This document shows positions 54,211 through 63,187 of a stretch of 64,000 nt of DNA, in pieces. A program made the position numbers and the translations under genes. How positions within the stretch are numbered: position 1 is the stretch's first letter; each line of letters starts with the position of its first letter. A model generated the notes under the pieces. The model searched no databases, was not told the origin of the DNA, and saw nothing but the letters and a program-made list of their open reading frames with translations. Source of the stretch: Agarilytica rhodophyticola (GTDB lineage: Bacteria; Pseudomonadota; Gammaproteobacteria; Pseudomonadales; Cellvibrionaceae); contig NZ_CP020038.1 of assembly GCF_002157225.2 (NCBI RefSeq), positions 5,486,501 to 5,550,500 on the forward strand, given 5' to 3'.

Positions 54211-54444
54211 ACCTGATTAGGGTCTAGTACGCTGTCATTCAAACATATAGAATATTTTTTATACATCAATTGTGGGAATAAACGTTCGACGAAGCAATGA
54301 CAAGCTACTTATTAATGTAAATATACTACCGACATATCTCTTAATAATGTCTATTGGTATTATTTCACTATAATTATAAACACCAATCGCTATAATGACA
54401 CCAGCACAAAGCTACCTTGTGTACAATCGTCAAAGAGCATTAGC

Positions 54445-54999
54445 ATGATAGATAACGACTTAAGACAAATCATCGCGATTACTCCAGAAGGCAAACATCG
54501 CCCTATTGCTAAGCTACAGGCTCATCAGGAAGGTATCCACCACCTTGCAATATCTGTTTTTATTTTTTCTGGGCATTCTATGCTCATTCAACGGCGAGCG
54601 GATACTAAATATCATAGCGCCGGTTTGTGGGCTAATGCATGCTGCTCCCATCCGGACTGGAATGAATCACCGGAAGACTGTGCAAGTAGAAGAGTTGATG
54701 AAGAACTAGGGGTCACCCTTCATTTGGAGCATATTGGTATTATCGATTATAAAGCTGATGTAGGAGATGGTTTAATTGAAAGTGAGAAAGTGCATATGTT
54801 TATTGCTGAAGTAGACGCCAATGCCTTAAATCTACAATTAAATGAACAAGAAATATCAGCAGTACGCTGGATAAATATTGAAAAACTAGAAAAAGAGCTT
54901 AAGCAAACTCCCGAGTTATTTGCCGCCTGGTTTCACCAATATATGTCACGACAAGACCCACCATTTCTTCACATTCGCGATCGTATGGAACAGCAATAG
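54445..54999 (+). CDS. idi: Isopentenyl-diphosphate delta-isomerase, type I
   Basis: The 184-residue Nudix-fold enzyme has the type I IPP isomerase features: HLAISVFIFSGHSMLIQRRA, WANACCSHPDW with catalytic Cys67 (same position as E. coli Idi), the Nudix-like SPEDCASRRVDEELGV, and EKVHMFIAEVD plus WINIEKLEKEL. It interconverts IPP and DMAPP in isoprenoid biosynthesis. ATG is at 54445, with AAAGAGCATTAG before it. It is a single gene with no linked isoprenoid genes in the window. Confidence 0.93.
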   Translation: MIDNDLRQIIAITPEGKHRPIAKLQAHQEGIHHLAISVFIFSGHSMLIQRRADTKYHSAGLWANACCSHPDWNESPEDCASRRVDEELGVTLHLEHIGIIDYKADVGDGLIESEKVHMFIAEVDANALNLQLNEQEISAVRWINIEKLEKELKQTPELFAAWFHQYMSRQDPPFLHIRDRMEQQ

Positions 55000-55041
55000 A
55001 GTCATCGTGATACAGGATTGCTCACTCTAAAATAATGATCT

Positions 55042-55926
55042 CTAATTCATTTGAGCCAAGCTGAATGTTATATCGGGAGAATCTAAACCTTCAACTTCAG
55101 CTTTTTTGATGCAATATTTTGTGCCAGATAACAGGTTGAAGTCCTTGATCATATTAGTTGTCATTTTACCATTAGGTGTCTGTAGCAGGCGAAGTAGATA
55201 TTGATTGGCCAAAGCATCCGGCTCTTTTCTGTTGAATTCTATAGTAAAAGAGTCTCCAGACCTTAAAGAATTAGCAATCGAGCGAATAACTGTTTTGGTT
55301 TTATCATTACTAATAGTGTCGCGAACAATTTCCGATGGTAACTTTGATGGTATACATGAAGAATCTTTTCCTGAAAGAATAGCTAACTGCTTAAGTATTG
55401 CATCTGAAGCAAATAACTCGTCCCCTTTCTATTTACTAGTTTCATGCACAACCAAAGATGCCCCCGAAATAGATAAAGAGCTGGTAAACTTGCTACCCAC
55501 TGATGTTTTGCTATGTATTGCAGTATAACCATCATCTACAAATTCCTCGTCTACGCTATAATGATTTAGTAATGCTTGACTAGCATTAATCCGATTAAAA
55601 GCAGCTTGTTTCTGTGGTGAAGTTATATCATCGGGCATCATTAAAGCAAGAACGAGCTCACTTATATGTTCTGTTTTAGATCTCTTTATTGCGGAATCAC
55701 CATTATAATTGCCCAATCTATCCACATGGTGAATAGCCGCTCTTTTTTTTGAATTACTAGACATTGAGTTGCCAGACATTAGAGCAGATAAGGGATGGGC
55801 AGACTTGAAATGCATACTTGCTTCCTTTTTCCCTCCCCAACTACTTTTATTGCAATCGGAGCAATAAAAGTAAGCTCTTCCATACGCATCAGTGTGGTTA
55901 GAAATACCCATATTAAATGAAACCAA
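55042..55926 (-). pseudogene. Gene with C2H2-like zinc finger, interrupted by an in-frame TAG
   Basis: The minus frame reads 165 residues from the ATG at 55926, then TAG (55429-55431), and then continues in the same frame for another ~128 residues (KGDELFASDAILKQLAILSG... to FSLAQMN) to a TAG at 55042. The second part has no start near its beginning, so it is likely one ~294-codon gene with a premature amber stop. Residues 20-46 form C-x2-C-x12-H-x4-H (FYCSDCNKSSWGGKKEASMHFKSAHP, split as FYCSDCNKSS-WGGKKEASMHFKSAHP), a C2H2-like finger, rare in bacteria. Family not recognised. Sequencing error or readthrough are alternatives. Confidence 0.6.
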
Positions 55927-56274
55927 TTATATCTTTAGGGAAATAAGATAAGAGTGTCCATAGTCTATCGCATAAAGAAAAGCAAAACGTCTCTGTTGGA
56001 AACTAAACATAAACACTTATATATGTGTTTGATATCAGCGTAAATAGTTCACTGAGATGTGGATTTATGAGAAGGCCTTGAATGTCTTATTCTAGATAAA
56101 TTTTCGGATTCTAAAGTCAGGAGAGAAGCTGAATAGAAATATTCGCATACATCTTATACAAATTAATACACGAATAAAATAGATCAGATAAATATTTCAG
56201 ATGCTTTTTAAAAAAGCATCTGATGTCATAACATTATTAAAATCAATTACCAAGCAGATTTATTATCGTACTAT
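55927..56274. other. Intergenic region containing a terminator
   Basis: No gene; the only structure is the hairpin at 56197-56223. Confidence 0.6.
56197..56223 (-). terminator. Hairpin terminator for the PLP enzyme gene
   Basis: A near-perfect inverted repeat with arms TCAGATGCTTTTT and AAAAAGCATCTGA around a single-base centre. It lies about 50 bases past the end of the PLP enzyme gene, on the side where its transcript ends. Confidence 0.6.
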
Positions 56275-58089
56275 CTACAGCGATAACTCATCCATAGTCG
56301 GTGTCATATCGATAAATTCACCATGTACACGCTTGTAAGTTTCGCGATATAGGCGATCAATTTCTTTGTTGTCAGGAAACTGTTCAAAGAAACGCGAGGG
56401 CAGAGTATTCTTCGCCGCCATTTTTATATGACTAATCAACACTCGAGGATCTTCTAAACCAACGGAAATACGCAAAGTGGTGGGCATAATATTAGCGTCT
56501 CTAAGTGCTGCTTCTGAAAGTTCAGAGTGACTAGTGAGAGCCGGACATAAGGCAGTAGTATTCGTTTGTCCTAGTGTTACCTGCATACCTATTGCTGGTT
56601 CAAGACTATCTAGGAAGCGCTTAAAATGTTCTTTATCAATAGCTTCCACATCGGCTTTAGCGTTGCCTTCCATATCAATAGTAAATAATCCAGCGGGTAG
56701 GCCCTGACGCATCACTTTTTTCATAATGCTGTGGTTGGAATGACTTTCAAGCGCTGGACAGTTAACATTGATGGCAGGATGCTGATCGAGTACTTGGGAT
56801 AAAACCAGTGTATTAATTGATTTATTCAACACCCGAATTTCAAATGTTTTCAAGCCATTCAACACTTCAAATGCTTTGTCTGCATCTAAAAAAGCCCCTT
56901 TGATATAGTAAACATTCCAGAAAACAGTAGCATCCCAATTAATAGTCTCGGTATTACCTGAGGGCAATGTAATATCACAGCTATCGCCTTTGGGCATAAA
57001 CATGCGCTCGTTGCGACCAATCACAACACCTGCTGTCGTATTGCCGAAGCCGGCGAGATCTTTAGTATAAGAATGAACGACAAAATCTGGCCGCTCCGCT
57101 TCATCTTCCCGCTTAAGAGAAGGATGTAAGAAAGGCGTTCCCACAGTTTCATCGCATATTACCAGCCAATCATGTTCATGGCTGATTTTACTGATTGCAG
57201 GTACATCCAAAACATTGCCATGTGGATTACAAGGAGATTCTAAATACACATAAATTTTTCGTCCCTCCTTGATCTTGTCCTGGTACTTACTTTCAACATC
57301 ACTTAAACGTTGTTTAAATGTATTTTCATCGTAGCCGTCAAACCACTCAATAGCGACATTTAAATTAGAACGTTTGCCATACCAATCATTGATCAACTGA
57401 TAACTGCCGCCATAGATATTACGACTAACTAATAGAATATCCTCATAGCCCACCAAGTTTGCTAATAAGGCATCAATGGCCGCCATACCTGAGTTAAAAT
57501 TCCAGGCAAGATATTGTGAAGCGTAAGGCCCACATTCAATATCCACAATATGATTTGCCAAGCTGATCGACGTGGGATTGAGCAGCCTTGAATAAATTTC
57601 ATGAAGAGGCTCTTTACCTTTAAAACCATCCTCAATCCATTCTGTACATGCAAATAAATAGGTAGCAGTTCTGGTAATAACCGGCGTTGCACTGAAGAGC
57701 GCGGAGACATTATCAAATAATGGGAAGTTACCCTTAACAGCAAAACCCGTATCTTCACAGGCAATGCTCTGATAAGTGGCCCGCATTGGATTTTGCAAAT
57801 TATCAAGCAGTTTTGCCATCTGAAAACACAAGAAGCGCTTGCAATTAAAATAAGCTACCCGGTCGCTTCTATCTAAACTAGCCAAAGTATCGGTGGTAAT
57901 TTTCCAAAGAGAATGTACCGACTCATTAGCCTTATAAAGTTGTGCAGCTAAATCAACCATAGCCTTACCATAAGGCGAATCTGGTTCAACGCCAAAATGC
58001 TTGGCCTGCTCATGGGCTAAGCTAAGGGCATCTTCGGCCACAGTTGTGTGTCTGACGGGGCTGAGTTGTTTGAGCTCGGATGTGGCCAT
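56275..58089 (-). CDS. Cys/Met-metabolism PLP-dependent enzyme, extended form
   Basis: A 604-residue member of the trans-sulfuration enzyme fold (cystathionine gamma-synthase/methionine gamma-lyase superfamily). Visible motifs are SGMAAIDALLANLVG (200-214), YLESPCNPHG (282-291), the Asp of ICDETVGTPF (313) and the PLP lysine Lys343 in HSYTKDLAGFGNTTAGV, then the C-terminal SVGLEDPRVLISHI. About 100 extra N-terminal residues and some inserted segments make it longer than the usual 380-430, like fungal STR2-type proteins. It is divergent from an Lrp-family gene, as mdeA is from mdeR, so a role in sulfur amino acid breakdown is plausible. Confidence 0.88.
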   Translation of the reverse strand: MATSELKQLSPVRHTTVAEDALSLAHEQAKHFGVEPDSPYGKAMVDLAAQLYKANESVHSLWKITTDTLASLDRSDRVAYFNCKRFLCFQMAKLLDNLQNPMRATYQSIACEDTGFAVKGNFPLFDNVSALFSATPVITRTATYLFACTEWIEDGFKGKEPLHEIYSRLLNPTSISLANHIVDIECGPYASQYLAWNFNSGMAAIDALLANLVGYEDILLVSRNIYGGSYQLINDWYGKRSNLNVAIEWFDGYDENTFKQRLSDVESKYQDKIKEGRKIYVYLESPCNPHGNVLDVPAISKISHEHDWLVICDETVGTPFLHPSLKREDEAERPDFVVHSYTKDLAGFGNTTAGVVIGRNERMFMPKGDSCDITLPSGNTETINWDATVFWNVYYIKGAFLDADKAFEVLNGLKTFEIRVLNKSINTLVLSQVLDQHPAINVNCPALESHSNHSIMKKVMRQGLPAGLFTIDMEGNAKADVEAIDKEHFKRFLDSLEPAIGMQVTLGQTNTTALCPALTSHSELSEAALRDANIMPTTLRISVGLEDPRVLISHIKMAAKNTLPSRFFEQFPDNKEIDRLYRETYKRVHGEFIDMTPTMDELSL

Positions 58090-58180
58090 TGGAATCTCCT
58101 CTTATGTGATAAGTATTCCTTAGAATTATGGCACGCTATAAGCGACAGAAAATTGCTATTTATGTGAAGAATGGTGTAAA

Positions 58181-58201
58181 TTTTAGCATAATATGCTAAA
58201 A
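58181..58201. promoter_or_regulatory. Palindromic operator for the Lrp-family regulator
   Basis: TTTTAGCAT-N3-ATGCTAAAA (21 bp, perfect arms) lies 15 bases before the Lrp-family start codon and about 90 bases before the divergent PLP enzyme. Lrp/AsnC proteins bind such AT-rich 15-21 bp palindromes, so it probably controls both genes. Confidence 0.7.
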
Positions 58202-58216
58202 AGAAGAAAATAAGCT

Positions 58217-58675
58217 ATGGATAATACTGATTATCAGATATTAAGAGAACTACAAAAAGATGGCCGCTTAAGCAATGTAGAGCTGGCCGAAAAGGTCAAC
58301 CTCTCTCCCTCCCCCTGTTTGCGGCGGGTTAGGCTGCTGGAAGAAAGCGGTGTTATTCAATCTTATACAACGCTTGTGGATCACGAAAAATACGGTTTAC
58401 CAGTCACAGTATTTGTCAGCGTGCGCCTAGAGCGTCAAAATCAGCAAAGCATACAAAAATTTGAACAAGGTATTCATTCTCTGGAAGAAGTCATGGCCTG
58501 CTATCTAATGGCCGGTAAGTACGACTATTTACTATTAGTAGTAAGCCATAGTATTAAAAATTATGAATACTTTGTGCGCGACCAGCTAATGAAAATTCCA
58601 GGTATTGCAGAATTGGAATCGAGCTTTGCCTTTGGACGGGTGAAGTACAATACGCAGTTACCTAAAGCTTATTGA
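58217..58675 (+). CDS. Lrp/AsnC-family transcriptional regulator (MdeR-like)
   Basis: A 152-residue protein with an N-terminal HTH (DYQILRELQKDGRLSNVELAEKVNLSPSPCLRRVRLLEESGVI) and a C-terminal RAM domain (VTVFVSVRLERQNQ...MAGKYDYLLLVVS...IPGIAELESSFAFGRVKY). These proteins sense amino acids and control the genes next to them. Divergent from a Cys/Met PLP enzyme with a palindromic site between, it probably responds to methionine or another sulfur amino acid (inference). Confidence 0.9.
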   Translation: MDNTDYQILRELQKDGRLSNVELAEKVNLSPSPCLRRVRLLEESGVIQSYTTLVDHEKYGLPVTVFVSVRLERQNQQSIQKFEQGIHSLEEVMACYLMAGKYDYLLLVVSHSIKNYEYFVRDQLMKIPGIAELESSFAFGRVKYNTQLPKAY

Positions 58676-58772
58676 GACTACTTGAGGTACCTCTGCTGGA
58701 AAGTATTTTTGGCGAGTACCCACCGGAGGTTCAATATACCAACCAGAAATATTATTTTAAGCCATTCAATAT

Positions 58773-58955
58773 CTATTTGCGCTTAGGAGAATTTACACCT
58801 TTAAACATCAAAAGCTGTTGAGCCGTTAAAGGTTGTGTACCAGGGTCTGCTTTTGCCCGTTTATGGATTTCGTTATCGTTAAATAATTTAGCTTGTCTCT
58901 CACCTGGGGCATGAGATGTAACAGAGCCTTTTATTTTCTTAATAATTTTACTCAT
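58773..58955 (-). CDS. Small antitoxin-like protein downstream of the BrnT/BrnA locus
   Basis: A 60-residue protein (MSKIIKKIKGSVTSHAPGER...ADPGTQPLTAQQLLMFKG). The segment ADPGTQPLTAQQL is very similar to SDPDAQPLTEEQV in the preceding antitoxin frame, and both start MSKI, so they look like duplicated antitoxin-type genes. It overlaps the end of the preceding frame by eight bases (ATGAGTAA). No HTH of classical type; basic C-terminus. Confidence 0.6.
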   Translation of the reverse strand: MSKIIKKIKGSVTSHAPGERQAKLFNDNEIHKRAKADPGTQPLTAQQLLMFKGVNSPKRK

Positions 58956-59156
58956 GATCCTGAGGCTTCTTGGATTTAGATTTTATAGGTTTAAGCTTCT
59001 TTACTTGTTCTTCTGTAAGTGGCTGAGCATCAGGATCAGACAATGCTGCCTCGTGAACCCCTTCATCCGTCATTTTACGCATTTCTTTATAATCATCTTC
59101 TGTCACTGTAAAATCTGTTCCGTCTGATTTTTATATGTTCCAACAATTTTACTCAT
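58948..59156 (-). pseudogene. BrnA-like antitoxin with a frameshift
   Basis: An ATG at 59156, two bases after the toxin stop, opens MSKIVGTYKNQ... but stops after 17 codons. From the same place another frame reads SDGTDFTVTEDDYKEMRKM...SDPDAQPLTEEQVKKLKP and ends at 58948. Adding one A in the A5 run (T5 on the plus strand, 59128-59132) joins the two into one ~69-residue antitoxin. The DPDxxPLTxEQ pattern is common in partners of BrnT. Either a real frameshift or a homopolymer sequencing error. Confidence 0.6.
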
Positions 59157-59158
59157 AC

Positions 59159-59392
59159 CTACCACCCTGCACTTTTCTCATATAAACGCCGCTCGTGAGG
59201 CTCTGCACGCCGAACAGAAATTAACCTCGCCTTATTGTGATCACGCATTGTATAAACAACATAAACTATATCTGAAACTTTGTTGTGACCAATAGTGATA
59301 TATCGATCTTCATAAGGGCCACTATTATACTCGTCATACAGCTCTAACCTAAAATCATCGTCAAATACTGAAACGCCTGCGCTTAAGGACAT
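59159..59392 (-). CDS. BrnT-family toxin, N-terminus probably incomplete
   Basis: The 77-residue frame from the ATG has BrnT features: VSVFDDDFRLELYDEYN, EDRYITIGHN, DIVYVVYTMRD, RLISVRRAEPHERRLYEK. BrnT toxins are RelE-fold ribonucleases with the catalytic Arg/His-containing RxxSxRRAxxxER end seen here. The ATG is not the natural start: the frame upstream reads NGKRNQTKHG, the conserved KHG segment that precedes this point in BrnT, but back to a TGA at about 59440 there is no ATG. The gene is either started at a non-standard codon or has lost its beginning. Confidence 0.72.
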   Translation of the reverse strand: MSLSAGVSVFDDDFRLELYDEYNSGPYEDRYITIGHNKVSDIVYVVYTMRDHNKARLISVRRAEPHERRLYEKSAGW

Positions 59393-59499
59393 ACCGTGTT
59401 TCGTCTGATTCCTCTTTCCATTATATGAACAATGGAGTTCTCAGAAATATCAGCAATTAGTAAATTTAGGGAATACAAAACCAATATCAAATAATAAGC

Positions 59500-60168
59500 C
59501 TACCCTAGTCTTACAACGCTTCCGCCTAAGTGTATAAGCTCTTTAAGGTTAATATTCTGGTGATGATGGTGAATTTGCGCGAGCAATAATTCCGCTGTTG
59601 CTAAAGCATCCGTCAGCGCGTCGTGTGATGTATAATCGGGTAAGCCGTACCGGGAGCGACAGGCCGATAAGCGAAATGCATCCGTCTTGAGTATTTCTAA
59701 ACGCTTTTCTCTACAGGATTTTTCTATGGCTAGTGTATCTAACACAATAATAGATAAAGGTTTAAGTTGATAGCTAGACCATAATTTTTTAAGAAATCCA
59801 ATATCTAAAGGCGCATGGTGTACCACTAATATTTTATTTAATAATAATTGGCGTAAATAACGCAATACCGCTGCAGAGTTGCGACCAAAATCAGCGATAT
59901 CTTTATCTGTTAGCATATGAATTTCCATACTCTGCCCAGCAATAGAAACATCATCCAACAATATAGAACGTGCACTATTTAGTTTAATCGCCCCATCTTG
60001 CATAGACACCCAACCAAGGCTAATCACTTTATCTTGTAGGCAATTTAAGCCCGTTGTTTCCATATCTAGTATTAAGTATTGCTGCTGTAACCAGGAATGC
60101 TTAACATCACGCGATAAAAGGTTAGGAAATATAGAATATAAAATGTGCTTGAGGGCAAGTAAGCTCAT
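59500..60168 (-). CDS. DnaQ-like 3'-5' exonuclease
   Basis: A 222-residue protein with the DEDDh exonuclease motifs: Asp35 and Glu37 in LILDMETTGLN, HHAPLDIGFLKKLW (Asp), and the final HDALTDALATAELLLAQ (His-Asp). It is about the size of stand-alone DNA polymerase III epsilon-like proteins with an N-terminal ~30-residue extension. It starts four bases inside the end of the CBS/DUF294 gene, a pairing seen in many gammaproteobacteria. A role in nucleotide or DNA end trimming; no direct replication context. Confidence 0.9.
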   Translation of the reverse strand: MSLLALKHILYSIFPNLLSRDVKHSWLQQQYLILDMETTGLNCLQDKVISLGWVSMQDGAIKLNSARSILLDDVSIAGQSMEIHMLTDKDIADFGRNSAAVLRYLRQLLLNKILVVHHAPLDIGFLKKLWSSYQLKPLSIIVLDTLAIEKSCREKRLEILKTDAFRLSACRSRYGLPDYTSHDALTDALATAELLLAQIHHHHQNINLKELIHLGGSVVRLG

Positions 60169-62216
60169 CCACCAACGCCTTTAGCAAAACGATGTTGTGC
60201 AGCATTTTGCACATCAAGTATTGTTTTAAAAGCCGCCTTCAAATATTTTCTATTCAAAGGGCTAAGACAAGATGGATCTAAAAACGCTCCCCTTGAATTG
60301 TTTTTTTGCCAATTATATTGTTGAGCATATAAGCGTAACTCAGATAAATATAGCCATGCGTCCTGTAAACTTTTAACGTAATCCTGGCTTAAGAGCTTTT
60401 CGTCGCCAACTTGCTGTAAACGCTTGCAAGTATTACTTTGGTAACTACTGGTAGAAAAACTATATATTCTAGCTAAGTCATTTATAAGCGATAGCGCTTG
60501 GTGCTTTAGATCTAATGTATTTTTATGTTCACCTGTATGCTCTAACACAAAATCTCGAAAAAATCCAAGCGGTGGTCTTAGCTGAGTAGAATTTCGCGTA
60601 AGCGTTGCTAAGAAAATACTATTTTTCTTAGCATATACTTGTATTAATTCAGTGAGAGAATCCACCGAATGTGACGGCCCATGAATATTTCTAACATCGA
60701 AAAAAATACTGGCTTTGAGCAAAGATTTTGGTGATGCACTATCCATCCATTGTATAAACTTCTGTTGCCACTGAGTCTGAGTTAAACAACATTGCGGATT
60801 AGTCGCCATAATGTTACCAGGACACAAAGGGATGCCACACTTATCTAACGCATCACATATGAATCTCGCTAAATCATTAAAATATTTTACTTCATTATGC
60901 AGCGGCTCTCTTTCTAACATCAAACCATTGTCTTGATCACTCCCTAAAGATTGATCTTTACGTGCTTGTGAACCAAAAACTAAAAAGTTAAATCTCATTG
61001 GAGGCGAGCCAAATGTATCAATGGCAAGAGCAATTAAGCGGCGGGTTAAATTGTCGGTAATACTGGCCAGTATTTCTCCCATATCCACAGGGTTTATATT
61101 TACTTGCGTAAGGTTTTTAATAAGTTTAGGCAGGCGTGAACATACATTTACCAGACCTTCAATAGAAGGCTGACGATTTATTTCAGAAACCATCAATAAT
61201 GGGCTTAATTGCTGATGCCGTAACACATCAGTAACTGTCACTATACCAATGGGGGTCATATTGTGAGTACTATTGTCTACATCCTTGTTAATACTTTTGT
61301 CAACAATAGGTAGGTGATGAATATTGTTTTCACTCATCAGTAGCTGAGCGGTCATACTTAGTGCTGATGAATGTAATACGATGGGTTGTTTGGTCATAAC
61401 AGCCTTGACGGGCTTGGAAGGAGATAATCCAGCAGCTAGTACACGAGAACGTAAATCCCTATCCGTTACAATACCCACTAAATTATTATTTTCAACAACT
61501 AAGATAGAACTCACCCGCGTACGAGTCATAGTGGCAGCTGCATCTTGAATAGAACAATCAGGGCTCACCATAATTAAATTGCTTGACATAATATGTGTCA
61601 CCGGGAGCGACAGCTGCTGACCTGAATCCTTGACATCCCAAGATTGCGAAGACACGCTCTGGTCTGCCATAGAGTCATAAGCCATGGGCTTGTCAGTGAG
61701 GCTGGGATTACGGGTATTCTTCTTAGCCTCGATATCAGAAGTATCAGTTACAGTGACATTTTGTCGATTAAGAAATAGTTTATCGAGCCGTTTTGCTCCG
61801 GTATCCGCAAAAAAGTCAGCGAAAATACGACTTTTGTGTGCCAATACTTGAAAGTCCTTTTTGGGTAAGCGAAATAACAGACTATCCTCAAGTGCAGTGG
61901 CTTCAAAAGCTTCAGATGCTGGCTCAGCGTCGGATGGTAGTACAGATAGTATTCCAAAACACTCGCCATCAGCGATTTTATCTACCAAAGCTCCTCCACT
62001 ATCAGACACCTCAAATGCTCCCCGTCTGATAATATAAAGTCCGTCAAATATAGATGCTTGCTGCTCATTGTTACCAAACTTAACACACCCTTCCTTAGGT
62101 ATATAGATAACGTCTAGAGTCGATACCAGATGCTGTACATCCTCATACTCAAGCTGTGCAAAAGGCGTGGTAGAGCGCAAAAATTTAACTACTTCTTGGA
62201 TATCTACAGTTGACAT
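60165..62216 (-). CDS. Cyclic-nucleotide-binding/CBS/DUF294 nucleotidyltransferase-like protein
   Basis: A ~683-residue multidomain protein: cNMP-binding-like N-terminal domain (LRSTTPFAQLEYEDVQHL...GLYIIRRGAFEVSD, about 15-140), two CBS domains (about 205-335; GIVTDRDLRSRVLAAG and GIVTVTDVLRHQ), a DUF294 nucleotidyltransferase domain with FLVFGSQARKDQSLGSDQDNGLM (about 410-432, metal site GSxxR..D.D), and a C-terminal DUF294_C helical part. These proteins resemble GlnD-type enzymes and act as signal-responsive regulators of unknown target. I use the Met at 62216; a frame extends to 62273. Confidence 0.88.
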   Translation of the reverse strand: MSTVDIQEVVKFLRSTTPFAQLEYEDVQHLVSTLDVIYIPKEGCVKFGNNEQQASIFDGLYIIRRGAFEVSDSGGALVDKIADGECFGILSVLPSDAEPASEAFEATALEDSLLFRLPKKDFQVLAHKSRIFADFFADTGAKRLDKLFLNRQNVTVTDTSDIEAKKNTRNPSLTDKPMAYDSMADQSVSSQSWDVKDSGQQLSLPVTHIMSSNLIMVSPDCSIQDAAATMTRTRVSSILVVENNNLVGIVTDRDLRSRVLAAGLSPSKPVKAVMTKQPIVLHSSALSMTAQLLMSENNIHHLPIVDKSINKDVDNSTHNMTPIGIVTVTDVLRHQQLSPLLMVSEINRQPSIEGLVNVCSRLPKLIKNLTQVNINPVDMGEILASITDNLTRRLIALAIDTFGSPPMRFNFLVFGSQARKDQSLGSDQDNGLMLEREPLHNEVKYFNDLARFICDALDKCGIPLCPGNIMATNPQCCLTQTQWQQKFIQWMDSASPKSLLKASIFFDVRNIHGPSHSVDSLTELIQVYAKKNSIFLATLTRNSTQLRPPLGFFRDFVLEHTGEHKNTLDLKHQALSLINDLARIYSFSTSSYQSNTCKRLQQVGDEKLLSQDYVKSLQDAWLYLSELRLYAQQYNWQKNNSRGAFLDPSCLSPLNRKYLKAAFKTILDVQNAAQHRFAKGVGG

Positions 62217-62417
62217 AGCATTTCTCAGATAGGAATAACTTCCCATCATGCATAGGAGTCGAAGGATATTCAATACAACTTAAGTCTAATCCTTAGCTTT
62301 AAGCTCATAGATAAATAAAATATTTTTGTTACCAACTAGATTCTTTTGTTACTTAGTCAGCAATAACAAAAGATACTCTTTTGAAGAAGACAAGCGTTTT
62401 TATTAAGGAAGAATATT

Positions 62418-63047
62418 ATGTCATTACAAAGTTTACGTAATAACCCACTAGAGTCTTGTAAATTCAATGTATACCGTACAGGGCCACAAGAAGGCTCATT
62501 TAAACGGCATGGAGCGATCGCCCAAGGTGGTAGATGCACGATTAAAGAAAAGAAATTTGCGAATGGCTTCTATGATATCAAAGCAGTAGAAGCCCCCAAC
62601 GGTAATAGTGACTATTTTTACCCCTGGTTAAGACAGGGGGTAGGTTGGGTAAAAGTGCCTAAGAATACTGCTAACGGAACAATTGTAATGACCGGTGGAG
62701 TAAATGGTTGCACTATTGTAGTTTCAGAGCATGGATCAGACTACTATTTTTATCATGATGGCGATAGCAAGCACCTTAACCTCAATGCTGTACGCGGCAA
62801 CATTGTTGCGAAGGTCACACCTAAGGATTATGACTGTTTAAATTGGGGTAATAAACTGTTCGCCAAAGAACTATACCAAGCCAGCCAAAAAGGCGTAAAA
62901 CCTAGTGGAGATACTTCCTACGGCCACTTCATTGTAGCTGTGAAAAACAAGGGAAGATTCGGTCTATACTCTACAGGATTGATTTCTCTCAATGGCTATA
63001 AGAGACTTCCTAACGGCCTCTCAAGCTGCCTTGTAACTTTTGGTTAA
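62418..63047 (+). CDS. Free-standing CNF1-like deamidase-fold protein
   Basis: A 209-residue protein with no signal peptide. The segment GGVNGCTIVVSEHGSDYYFYHDGDS holds Cys98 and His113. Their 15-residue spacing equals that of the catalytic Cys866-His881 of CNF1, and the surrounding GCT-V and (Y/F)YH-G pattern matches the LSGCT...HxG core of CNF/BLF1-like glutamine deamidases. CNF1 carries this as the last ~300 residues of a large toxin; here it is alone, comparable to BLF1. No delivery domain or immunity gene is visible beside it. A deamidase or related cysteine-hydrolase role is inferred from motifs only. ATG has AAGGAAGAA upstream. Confidence 0.65.
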   Translation: MSLQSLRNNPLESCKFNVYRTGPQEGSFKRHGAIAQGGRCTIKEKKFANGFYDIKAVEAPNGNSDYFYPWLRQGVGWVKVPKNTANGTIVMTGGVNGCTIVVSEHGSDYYFYHDGDSKHLNLNAVRGNIVAKVTPKDYDCLNWGNKLFAKELYQASQKGVKPSGDTSYGHFIVAVKNKGRFGLYSTGLISLNGYKRLPNGLSSCLVTFG

Positions 63048-63187
63048 TGTATTTAAATCAATCACTTTGATTAGTGTTATTAGCCCGGCAACAGTATATG
63101 TCAGGTTAATAGCAGTGCATGGATGCATCGCGCGTTTCGATAGGCACGCGTGGTTTTCACAAACAACTAACCTTGCAACGTGAAGCC

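Noticed and set aside
55205-55528. Plus-strand frame of 107 codons opposite the interrupted zinc-finger gene
   Set aside because: The minus frame has better composition and continues in frame on both sides of the TAG, so the plus frame is the shadow.
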